From Flavobacterium sp. (GTDB lineage Bacteria; Bacteroidota; Bacteroidia; Flavobacteriales; Flavobacteriaceae), in the NCBI GenBank assembly GCA_004296145.1, contig SEBM01000261.1, forward strand, positions 1 to 6,010: 6,010 nucleotides of DNA. The letters are read 5' to 3'. The stretch's first letter is position 1, and every line of letters starts with the position of its first letter. The position numbers and the translations under genes are program-made. The notes under the pieces were generated by a model. It saw nothing but the letters and a program-made list of their open reading frames with translations, made no database searches and was not told the origin of the DNA. Below are positions 1 through 5,873 of this stretch, piece by piece.

Positions 1-97
1 CTGTTTTGCCTAAGCTTTTTCCAAAAAAAACATTGATTAAAAATCCTAAAAAAGGAGCTAATACTAAGACTAAAGCTAAATTGGTATTCATTTCCAT
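1..97 (-). CDS. nuoL: NADH-quinone oxidoreductase subunit L, N-terminal fragment (cut by window edge)
   Basis: Only the first 32 codons are present; the gene continues past position 1. The translation begins MEMNTNLALVLVLAPFLGFL and continues INVFFGKSLGKT, one hydrophobic segment that looks like the first transmembrane helix of an antiporter-like complex I subunit. Complete NuoL proteins are large (roughly 600 residues) and form the distal, proton-pumping end of the membrane arm. Identity rests mainly on position directly after nuoK. The ATG at 97-95 follows the nuoK stop codon with no gap. A second in-frame ATG lies at 91-89. An AAAAGGA stretch (107-101 on the minus strand) ends 3 nt before the first ATG and 9 nt before the second, so the second start is also plausible. 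Confidence 0.85.
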   Translation of the reverse strand, partial: MEMNTNLALVLVLAPFLGFLINVFFGKSLGKT

Positions 98-418
98 TTA
101 TCCTTTTAAATTTTTTAAATTATCGATACTAATCGAACCTAAATTTCTAAAGATCGAAACTAAAATAGCCAATCCTACTGCTACTTCCGCAGCTGCAACC
201 GCCATCGAAAAGAAAACAAAAACCTGTCCTTGTGCATCCTGATGATAAGTAGAAAAAGCTACAAACAAAAGGTTAACAGCATTCAGCATGATTTCGATAG
301 ACATAAAAACGATAATAGCATTTCGTCTGTACAATACACCAAAAACACCAATACAGAAAAGTACAACACTCAAAAAGATGTAGTTTTCAATACCTATTTG
401 ATTTAATATATTACCCAT
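98..418 (-). CDS. nuoK: NADH-quinone oxidoreductase subunit K
   Basis: This is a small membrane-arm subunit of complex I, 106 residues, the usual NuoK length. Three hydrophobic segments are visible at about residues 11-29, 33-56 and 66-90. The family's two membrane-buried glutamates are present: Glu42 in the FMSIEIMLNAVNL motif and Glu78 in AVAAAEVAVGLAI. They correspond to E36 and E72 of E. coli NuoK, which are part of the proton-translocation path. The start codon shares one base with the nuoJ stop (TAATG at 420-416), suggesting translational coupling. The stop codon directly abuts the nuoL start. Nothing is missing or unusual. Confidence 0.97.
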   Translation of the reverse strand: MGNILNQIGIENYIFLSVVLFCIGVFGVLYRRNAIIVFMSIEIMLNAVNLLFVAFSTYHQDAQGQVFVFFSMAVAAAEVAVGLAILVSIFRNLGSISIDNLKNLKG

Positions 419-957
419 TATTTATTTAATTTTTCTTTTTTAGACAATAATACAGTTCCAATCATAGCTACTAAAAGCAAGATCGATGCAAATTCAAACG
501 GAACCATATATTCGTTCAATAATATTTTACCCAATACTTTTATAGATTGAAAATCTTCTCCGGTAGAATCGTATGCTCCAACAATTGGTTTAGAATTGAT
601 AAAGATGGCAATCAAAACAATAACGATAAGACAGAAAGAAACAATGGCACCCAAACGTGTAATTCTTGGTCTGTGTACATCCCGTTGTTCGTTCAGGTTC
701 ATCAACATAATCGTAAACAGGAATAAAATCATAATCGCTCCCGAATAGACAATTATATGTACAATCGCTAAAAATTGAGAGTTCAATAATAAATAATGAC
801 CTGCAATAGAAAAGAAACAAATCACTAAATAAATAGCACTGTGAATCGGGTTTCTGCTGAAAATAGTAAGGAAAGCGGTTATTACTGTAATAAACGCCAG
901 GAAACAAAATATAACTTGAATAGTTGTTGCGTGAGCAATATCTGGAATATGTATCAT
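418..957 (-). CDS. nuoJ: NADH-quinone oxidoreductase subunit J
   Basis: This is a membrane-arm subunit of complex I, 179 residues, typical of NuoJ. Five hydrophobic segments can be placed at about residues 10-33, 40-57, 62-86, 100-121 and 153-172. The conserved third helix contains AIVHIIVYSGAIMILFLF (64-81), the family signature, where the helix is known to deform around the YSGA region during turnover. A hydrophilic loop at 122-150 separates the last two helices, and the protein ends in a short lysine-rich tail. The ATG at 957-955 immediately follows the nuoI stop at 960-958, and the stop overlaps the nuoK start by one base. Both junctions fit a single co-translated unit nuoI-J-K-L. Confidence 0.97.
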   Translation of the reverse strand: MIHIPDIAHATTIQVIFCFLAFITVITAFLTIFSRNPIHSAIYLVICFFSIAGHYLLLNSQFLAIVHIIVYSGAIMILFLFTIMLMNLNEQRDVHRPRITRLGAIVSFCLIVIVLIAIFINSKPIVGAYDSTGEDFQSIKVLGKILLNEYMVPFEFASILLLVAMIGTVLLSKKEKLNK

Positions 958-1503
958 TTAGTTAGCGTTATTAAGTTGAGCGTTTTTCATAGCCATTTCT
1001 AAAGGCATCACTAATTTATCTTTTCCAAAGATGAAATCTTCTCTTTCATAGCTCGCAGGAACCAACACTTTTGAAGTTGTCAGGTAAATTGCATCTTTTG
1101 GACATGCTTCTTCACATAAACCACAGAAAATACAACGTAACATATTAATTTCATAGATAGAAGCATATTTCTCTTCTCTATATAAATGTTTTTCATCTGC
1201 TTTACGTTCTGCAGCTTTCATAGTAATAGCTTCTGCAGGACATGACAATGCACATAATCCGCATGCAGTACAGTTTTCACGACCTTGTTCATCACGTTTC
1301 AGCATGTGCTGGCCGCGATAAACCGGACTCATTTGACGTACTTGTTCCGGATAATGGATCGTTACTTTTTTTCTGAAAAGGTGTTTAAGCGTAATAAACA
1401 ATCCTTTTACAATCGCAACAAGATACAAACGCTCCAAAAAAGTCATCTCTTTATTAGAGACCATCTTTTTTCTACCTGATAATGATATAGTTTCTATCGA
1501 CAT
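958..1503 (-). CDS. nuoI: NADH-quinone oxidoreductase subunit I (two [4Fe-4S] ferredoxin-like)
   Basis: This 181-residue subunit carries clusters N6a and N6b, the last relay before the terminal cluster N2 and quinone. Two 8Fe-type motifs are intact: C78-x2-C81-x2-C84-x3-C88-P and C124-x2-C127-x2-C130-x3-C134-P. Residues 22-45 are an amphipathic, partly hydrophobic stretch (FLERLYLVAIVKGLFITLKHLF), matching the N-terminal region by which NuoI sits on the membrane next to NuoH. The next conserved stretch is YPEQ at 51-54, and the Pro-Val-Tyr-Arg-Gly (60-64) region before the first cluster is typical. The ATG at 1503-1501 is used; Met14 and Met20 are alternative in-frame starts that would keep all conserved parts. 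A repeat-bearing 164-bp gap separates it from nuoH, whereas nuoJ follows without spacing. Confidence 0.97.
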   Translation of the reverse strand: MSIETISLSGRKKMVSNKEMTFLERLYLVAIVKGLFITLKHLFRKKVTIHYPEQVRQMSPVYRGQHMLKRDEQGRENCTACGLCALSCPAEAITMKAAERKADEKHLYREEKYASIYEINMLRCIFCGLCEEACPKDAIYLTTSKVLVPASYEREDFIFGKDKLVMPLEMAMKNAQLNNAN

Positions 1504-1667
1504 TTTTTAACTTATGATTTACGATTTTCAAATTGAGAAAAATCAAATTCAAAATCTATTTTATTTTTTATTTGAAGCTAATCCTGCTATCCGCTATATC
1601 TTTTATTTTTTTAAAGAAAAAAAATAAAAGGATGCCGCTTCTATCAGGGCTAGGGCACTCCGGCATT
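1504..1667. other. nuoH-nuoI intergenic region (164 bp)
   Basis: No plausible coding sequence is seen here on either strand. The part next to nuoH holds a long imperfect hairpin (listed separately). The part next to nuoI is very AT-rich, with two adjacent heptamer-like units GATTTAC (1516-1522) and GATTTTC (1523-1529) and a weak 6-bp inverted repeat GATTTT/AAAATC (1523-1528 and 1539-1544). I see no clear Bacteroidota promoter (TTTG about 20 bp before TAnnTTTG), so nuoI is probably read from the upstream operon transcript. Confidence 0.8.
1574..1656. repeat. Long imperfect hairpin, probable dispersed Flavobacterium-type intergenic repeat
   Basis: The core is a perfect 13-bp stem, 1600-1612 (CTTTTATTTTTTT) with 1618-1630, around a 5-nt loop. 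After a one-base bulge the pairing continues outward with regular internal mismatches: GC 1593-1594 with 1637-1638, TA 1588-1589 with 1642-1643, CCTG 1583-1586 with CAGG 1645-1648, and CTA 1578-1580 with TAG 1651-1653. The flanking arms are more GC-rich than surrounding spacer DNA. On the minus strand the arms read CCCTGATAGAAGCGGCATCC and GATATAGCGGATAGCAGG, which I recall as arms of an intergenic element found many times in Flavobacterium genomes, with a variable inner stem. That recollection is unverified. It is unlikely to be a strong intrinsic terminator: the stem is A/U-only at its core and no U-run follows it in the direction of nuo transcription. Confidence 0.7.
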
Positions 1668-2726
1668 TTAGAATCCTAAGAAAACAGCCAGATCGTGTCT
1701 TAAAATTACAATTCCTGTCACAATAATGTTTGCAATAGAAAGCGGAATCAAAATCTTCCATCCTAAGTGCATCAATTGGTCATATCTAAATCTTGGAATC
1801 GTCCAGCGAACCCACATATAGAAAAAGATAAAGAAACATATTTTAGCAAATAATACTACGATTCCTAAAACGTTCGCAATATTTACTCCCACATTTTCAA
1901 CCATCCACTGCATTCCCGGATAATTGTAACCTCCAAAGAATAATACTGCTATAATAGTAGCTGAGATAAACATATTTGCATATTCAGCAAATAAATAGAA
2001 TCCCATTTTCATAGACGAATATTCTGTATGGTAACCACCAATTAACTCAGACTCACATTCTGCTAAGTCAAAAGGAGTTCTGTTGGTTTCAGCAAAAGCA
2101 CAAATAAGGAAAATTAAAAATGATAAAGGCTGATAGAAAACATTCCAGTTCATTCCGGCTTGTTGCTCAGAAATTTCTTTTAAGCTTAAAGTTCCTGTCA
2201 TCATCAATAAAGCAATCATTGACAATCCCATCGCAACTTCATAAGAAACCATTTGAGAAGCAGCACGAACAGCTCCCATCAATGAGAATTTATTATTAGA
2301 TGCCCATCCACCAATCATGATTCCGTAAACACCTACTGAAATTACTCCAAAAACATACAATAAAGCAATATTTACATCTGTAGCCTGTAATATAACATCG
2401 CGGCCAAAAACATGTAAATGATCTCCCCACGGAATTACAGCACTGGTCATTAAAGCCGTACTCATGGCAATTGCGGGCCCCACAACAAATAAAAATTTGT
2501 TTGGAGTATTAGGTTCAAATTCTTCTTTAGAAAACAATTTCATACCATCGGCAAGTGGTTGCAATAAACCTCCCCAACCTGCACGGTTAGGTCCTACACG
2601 ATCTTGTAAAAAAGCAGCAACTTTACGTTCTGCCCAGGTAGAATACATTGCCATAATCATTGTTACAGCAAAAACTACAACAATAACAACACTTTTTTCT
2701 ATAATAAACGCACCATCTACCATCAT
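1668..2726 (-). CDS. nuoH: NADH-quinone oxidoreductase subunit H
   Basis: This 352-residue multi-spanning membrane subunit joins the peripheral and membrane arms and forms much of the quinone-binding chamber. Signature motifs are present: WAERKVAAFLQDRVGPNRAG (31-50), ASQMVSYEVAMG (157-168 region), AETNRTPFDLAECESELIGG (212-231) followed by YHTEYSS, and MWVRWTIPRFRYDQLMHLGWK near 304-324. About eight hydrophobic segments are visible, with the acidic loop after helix five intact. Length is normal. The start ATG (2726-2724) overlaps the nuoG stop by one base (TAATG). A second Met codon follows immediately, so the true start could be one codon later. The stop lies about 12 bp from the hairpin repeat downstream. 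Confidence 0.98.
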   Translation of the reverse strand: MMVDGAFIIEKSVVIVVVFAVTMIMAMYSTWAERKVAAFLQDRVGPNRAGWGGLLQPLADGMKLFSKEEFEPNTPNKFLFVVGPAIAMSTALMTSAVIPWGDHLHVFGRDVILQATDVNIALLYVFGVISVGVYGIMIGGWASNNKFSLMGAVRAASQMVSYEVAMGLSMIALLMMTGTLSLKEISEQQAGMNWNVFYQPLSFLIFLICAFAETNRTPFDLAECESELIGGYHTEYSSMKMGFYLFAEYANMFISATIIAVLFFGGYNYPGMQWMVENVGVNIANVLGIVVLFAKICFFIFFYMWVRWTIPRFRYDQLMHLGWKILIPLSIANIIVTGIVILRHDLAVFLGF

Positions 2727-3757
2727 TAAGAAATTTTGTTGTTAGTGTTTAATGGAATTTCAGCCATACTAATTTTTTTACGGTCTTCGTCTCTACCCAA
2801 AAGAATATTCTTTTCTGTAGCGATTTCTACTTTTTCTAATTTTTGAGTGTAGTTATTTTGATTGATAACAGAATCTTTTTCAAATTCTCTTGGACCTTCA
2901 ATAACCCAGTCATTTACATCTTTGTGGTCAAAACGACAGCTGTTGCAGATGAATTCTTCTACTTCATGGTACTCATCTTTACGACCTGTAACACGTTGGA
3001 TTTCTCCTCCAAACATCCAAACAGTAGTTTTACCGCAACATCCCGGAGTAGTACACTCTCTGTGTGCATTGTAAGGTTTGTTAAACCAAACTCTTGATTT
3101 AAAACGGAAAGTTTTGTCAGTTAATGCTCCAACAGGACAAACGTCGATCATGTTTCCTGAGAATTCATTATCAATCGCTTTTGAGATTCCTGTAGAAATA
3201 TTAGCGTGGTCACCACGATCTAATACTCCGTGAACTCTGTTGTCTGTCAATTGATCTGCAACTTGTACACATCTTTGGCATAAGATACAACGGTTCATAT
3301 GTAGTTGAATATTTGGACCAATATCTTCTGGTTCAAATGTTCTTTTTTCTTCAATAAAACGGGATTTTGGGTTTCCGTGTTCGAAACTTAAATTTTGCAA
3401 ATCACATTCCCCAGCCTGATCACAAATAGGACAGTCTAACGGGTGGTTGATTAATAAAAATTCCGTTACAGATTTACGTGCCTCAGTTACCCTTGCAGAC
3501 GATTTGCTGTTTACTTCCATTCCGTCCATACATCCTGTTACGCAAGATGCCATTAATTTTGGCATTGGTCTTGGGTCAGCCTCACTTCCTTTAGAAACTT
3601 CAACTAAACAACAACGACATTTACCGCCGCTGCCTTTTAATTTTGAGTAATAGCACATGGCTGGCGGTACTAAATCCCCTCCAATCATACGTGCAGCCTG
3701 CAGGATCGTTGTTCCTGGTTCTACGTCTATACTTTGACCGTCTATGGTTACTTTCAT
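2726..3757 (-). CDS. nuoG: NADH-quinone oxidoreductase subunit G, short form (Fe-S N-terminal region only)
   Basis: This peripheral-arm Fe-S subunit relays electrons from NuoF to NuoI. An N-terminal ferredoxin-like [2Fe-2S] domain (about 1-80) has Cys35, Cys47, Cys50 and Cys72 as likely N1b ligands, with Cys49 and Cys76 also nearby. The His-Cys3 motif for cluster N5 is intact: H105-x3-C109-x2-C112-x5-C118. The N4 ligands are C157, C160, C163 and C207 (in VCPVG). Residues 231-285 resemble the small Fe4S4 domain that opens molybdopterin oxidoreductases (C235, C240, C241, C271, C274, then RF and WV). The protein stops at 343, after a charged tail of about 50 residues, whereas canonical NuoG has roughly 680-900 residues. 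The large molybdopterin-oxidoreductase-like region is absent. The stop codon overlaps the nuoH start, so no remnant is hidden downstream. I believe short NuoG is normal in Flavobacteriia, but cannot check here. Confidence 0.92.
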   Translation of the reverse strand: MKVTIDGQSIDVEPGTTILQAARMIGGDLVPPAMCYYSKLKGSGGKCRCCLVEVSKGSEADPRPMPKLMASCVTGCMDGMEVNSKSSARVTEARKSVTEFLLINHPLDCPICDQAGECDLQNLSFEHGNPKSRFIEEKRTFEPEDIGPNIQLHMNRCILCQRCVQVADQLTDNRVHGVLDRGDHANISTGISKAIDNEFSGNMIDVCPVGALTDKTFRFKSRVWFNKPYNAHRECTTPGCCGKTTVWMFGGEIQRVTGRKDEYHEVEEFICNSCRFDHKDVNDWVIEGPREFEKDSVINQNNYTQKLEKVEIATEKNILLGRDEDRKKISMAEIPLNTNNKIS

Positions 3758-3931
3758 CTCTTTATTTTGTTTTTTTAGTTTCAGGTTTAAAGTTTCATGT
3801 TGTAGAACTTGAAACTAGAATAACTTGAAACTTGAAACTATTTTAAACTTTTTTGTTGAAAGTCGGAATATTCAAAAGAGTTTGCTGTCCTTTTTAATAT
3901 TGTAAACTTTATAACTTCTGCTTTAATATTT
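3758..3931. other. nuoF-nuoG intergenic region (174 bp)
   Basis: There is no credible coding sequence here. The half nearer nuoG contains CTTGAAA repeats (listed separately). The half nearer nuoF (about 3843-3931) is AT-rich and shows no structure I can name. I looked on the minus strand for a Bacteroidota-type promoter (TTTG and TAnnTTTG) and found no convincing match. The leader directly before the nuoG ATG reads AAAATAAAGAG on the minus strand, A-rich and without a normal Shine-Dalgarno sequence. Confidence 0.75.
3781..3840. repeat. CTTGAAA heptamer repeats with inverted copies
   Basis: CTTGAAA occurs at 3808-3814, 3824-3830 and 3831-3837, the last two in direct tandem. The longer unit AACTTGAAACT occurs at 3806-3816 and 3822-3832. 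An inverted copy, AGTTTCA, lies at 3791-3797 and pairs with TGAAACT at 3810-3816 to give a 7-bp stem with a 12-nt loop. A further GTTTCA lies just upstream (3777-3782). The 7-bp unit size matches that of the repeat before nuoE, but the sequence differs. I see no coding potential. The function is unknown. Confidence 0.7.
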
Positions 3932-5302
3932 TTATACGATTACTTTACCGCCAACTAAATGCTTAACTTGTGAGAAAGGCTCAGCGACAAAATGCTCTCT
4001 ATTTTTAATTTTTTCAGGGAAACGAACGTGATATTCAAATTCATCTCTAAAATGACGAATTGCTGCAGCTACTGGCCAAGAAGCGGCGTCACCTAATGGA
4101 CAAATTGTGTTTCCTTCAATTTTACTCTGAATGCTCCACAATAATTCGATATCTTCTTCACGGCCCTGACCGTTTTCGATTCTCCATAATATTTTTTCCA
4201 ACCATCCTGTTCCTTCACGGCAAGGTGTACATTGTCCGCAAGATTCGTGGTGGTAGAAACGAGCAAAATTCCAAGTATTTCTAACAACACAAGCCGTGTC
4301 ATTATATACAATAAACCCTCCTGAACCCAACATAGATCCGGTAGCAAAACCACCATCACTTAGAGATTCGTAAGTCATTAATCGGTCTTCTCCGTTTGCT
4401 GTTTTAAAAATTAATTCAGCTGGTAAAATTGGCACAGAAGAACCTCCCGGTACAAATGCTTTTAAAGGTCTGCTAGAAGACATTCCTCCTAAATATTCAT
4501 CAGAATTCATGAATTCATCAACACTTAAACCTAATTCAATTTCGTAAACTCCAGGGTTTTTGATGTGTCCGGAAGCAGAAATTAATTTGGTTCCTGTAGA
4601 ACGTCCGATTCCAATTTTTGCATAATCCTCACCAGAATTGTTGATGATCCAAGGCACCGTTGCAATAGTTTCCACATTGTTTACTACTGTTGGGTTTGCC
4701 CAAAGACCAGAAACCGCTGGGAAAGGTGGTTTAATACGAGGATTTCCTCTTTTACCTTCCAAAGATTCAATTAATGCAGTTTCTTCTCCACAGATATACG
4801 CTCCGGCTCCACAGTGAACGTGAAGTTCAAGATCGTAACCTGTTCCTAATATATTTTTTCCCAACCAGCCTGCAGCTTTAGCTTCGGCGATTGCTCTTTC
4901 TAAAATTTTAAAAACCCACATGTATTCTCCACGAATGTAGATATAAGAAAGGTTTGCGCCCAGAGCGTAACTTGAAGTGATCATTCCTTCGATCAATAAA
5001 TGAGGAATATACTCCATCAAAAAACGATCTTTGAAAGTCCCTGGTTCAGACTCATCGGCATTACACACTAAATGTCTTGGCTTACCTGATTTTTTATCAA
5101 TAAAGCTCCATTTCATTCCCGCAGGGAAACCAGCACCACCACGTCCGCGAAGACCTGATGTTTTTACTTCTTCAGTAACTTCATCTGGTGTAAGTGTTTT
5201 TAAAGCTTTTTCTACAGAAGCATAACCACCATTTTGGCGATACACTTCGTAGGTTTTGATTCCCGGAACGTTGATTTTATCTAATAATATTTTTTGAGAC
5301 AT
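3932..5302 (-). CDS. nuoF: NADH-quinone oxidoreductase subunit F (NADH- and FMN-binding)
   Basis: This 456-residue catalytic subunit oxidises NADH, passes a hydride to FMN and feeds electrons to cluster N3. The glycine-rich nucleotide motif LRGRGGAGFPAGMKW is at 51-65. NADESEPGTFKDR at 81-93 and CGAGAYICGEETALIESLEG with GKRGNPR (164-189) are the FMN/NADH site signatures. The SLBB-like region lies at roughly 245-330. The N3 [4Fe-4S] ligands are in SCGQCTPCREG (C355, C358, C361) with the fourth at C401 in the TICPLGDAA motif. Length and residues are all normal. The ATG at 5302-5300 lies one base after the nuoE stop codon, so NuoE and NuoF, which form one module in the enzyme, are probably translated together. 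A 174-bp repeat-bearing spacer follows before nuoG. Confidence 0.98.
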   Translation of the reverse strand: MSQKILLDKINVPGIKTYEVYRQNGGYASVEKALKTLTPDEVTEEVKTSGLRGRGGAGFPAGMKWSFIDKKSGKPRHLVCNADESEPGTFKDRFLMEYIPHLLIEGMITSSYALGANLSYIYIRGEYMWVFKILERAIAEAKAAGWLGKNILGTGYDLELHVHCGAGAYICGEETALIESLEGKRGNPRIKPPFPAVSGLWANPTVVNNVETIATVPWIINNSGEDYAKIGIGRSTGTKLISASGHIKNPGVYEIELGLSVDEFMNSDEYLGGMSSSRPLKAFVPGGSSVPILPAELIFKTANGEDRLMTYESLSDGGFATGSMLGSGGFIVYNDTACVVRNTWNFARFYHHESCGQCTPCREGTGWLEKILWRIENGQGREEDIELLWSIQSKIEGNTICPLGDAASWPVAAAIRHFRDEFEYHVRFPEKIKNREHFVAEPFSQVKHLVGGKVIV

Positions 5303-5303
5303 C

Positions 5304-5834
5304 TTATTTATCGTGTAATATTATTTTATCATCTCTACAATCAGCGATTAACTGATCGATTTTTTCTTCTGTCAATTTCTCTTTGTAGAAATCGCCTAAC
5401 TGCATCATCGGAGCGTATCCGCAGGCACCTAAACATTCTACGCCGGCAATAGTAAACATTCCGTCCGGAGTTGTTTCGCCCATTTTAATGCCTAATTTTT
5501 CAGAAGTATAATCCATTAAATTTTCGGCACCGTTTAAACAACAACAAGAAGTCTGGCAAAACTCGAACATGTATTTTCCAATTGGTTTTTGGTTGTACAT
5601 GGTGTAAAAAGTTACCACTTCGTAAACTTCGATTGGTTTAATCTGAAGAATTTCGGCAACTTTATCCTGCAATTCCGTACTTAACCAGTTGTCATGCGCA
5701 TCCTGCACTTCATGCAGAACAGGCAATAAAGCCGATTTTTGTTTGCCTTCGGGATAATGACTGATTAATTCATTGATGCGGTTCATCAATGCCTCGGTCA
5801 TATTTATTTCTTGTTTGTAATGTTTACGTTCCAT
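5304..5834 (-). CDS. nuoE: NADH-quinone oxidoreductase subunit E (24-kDa type, [2Fe-2S])
   Basis: This is a thioredoxin-fold [2Fe-2S] subunit that pairs with NuoF and holds the off-path cluster N1a. It has 176 residues, normal for the family. An N-terminal helical region (about 13-80) includes LLPVLHEVQDAHDNWLS and the VYEVVTFYTMYN motif. Ligands are C93-x4-C98 and C134-x3-C138 (GVECLGACGYAP). Three cysteines run together at 97-99, encoded by three TGT codons; by spacing C98 is the expected ligand. Start choice is uncertain: Met1 (5834) has an AAAATAAAA leader, while Met12 (5801) begins MTEALMNRI, closer to where conserved sequence starts, and would give 165 residues. nuoF follows after one base. 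No nuoD sequence is in the window, although it is expected just upstream. Confidence 0.96.
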   Translation of the reverse strand: MERKHYKQEINMTEALMNRINELISHYPEGKQKSALLPVLHEVQDAHDNWLSTELQDKVAEILQIKPIEVYEVVTFYTMYNQKPIGKYMFEFCQTSCCCLNGAENLMDYTSEKLGIKMGETTPDGMFTIAGVECLGACGYAPMMQLGDFYKEKLTEEKIDQLIADCRDDKIILHDK

Positions 5835-5838
5835 TTTT

Positions 5839-5873
5839 ATTTTAGATTTCGGATTTTAGATTTTAGATTTTTT
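5839..5873. repeat. ATTTTAG heptamer array (five phased units)
   Basis: Five consecutive 7-bp units read ATTTTAG, ATTTCGG, ATTTTAG, ATTTTAG, ATTTTTT; three are identical and two degenerate. On the nuo coding strand this is a CTAAAAT array ending about 4 bp before the nuoE start codon, so it would lie in the immediate leader of nuoE. Similar heptamer arrays are, to my recollection, common in Flavobacterium intergenic DNA. Confidence 0.8.

Noticed and set aside
590..907. Minus-strand 105-codon frame inside nuoJ
   Set aside because: It lies in another frame within a well-supported nuoJ; the Phe/Tyr/Cys-rich translation is typical of an out-of-frame reading of a membrane protein gene.
1600..1630. 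Intrinsic terminator after nuoH
   Set aside because: The stem core is only A/U, no U-tract follows in the nuo direction, and the operon continues with nuoI-L, which must be co-expressed. A dispersed repeat hairpin explains it better.
2464..2745. Plus-strand open frame of 93 codons opposite nuoH and the nuoG end
   Set aside because: It is antisense to strongly conserved nuoH sequence, and its translation shows low-complexity Thr/Ile runs and no recognisable domain. It is a shadow of the real gene.
2726..3757. NuoG as a frameshifted pseudogene
   Set aside because: All expected N-terminal cluster motifs are intact, and the stop is coupled by TAATG to nuoH, leaving no room for a decayed C-terminal remnant. 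A natural short form is the better reading.
3643..3828. Plus-strand 61-codon frame reaching into the nuoF-nuoG spacer
   Set aside because: It runs through the nuoG start and the CTTGAAA repeats, shows no family motif, and is opposed to the operon.
4093..4359. Minus-strand 88-codon frame inside nuoF
   Set aside because: It overlaps the conserved N3-cluster region of NuoF in another frame, with no independent start context or motif.
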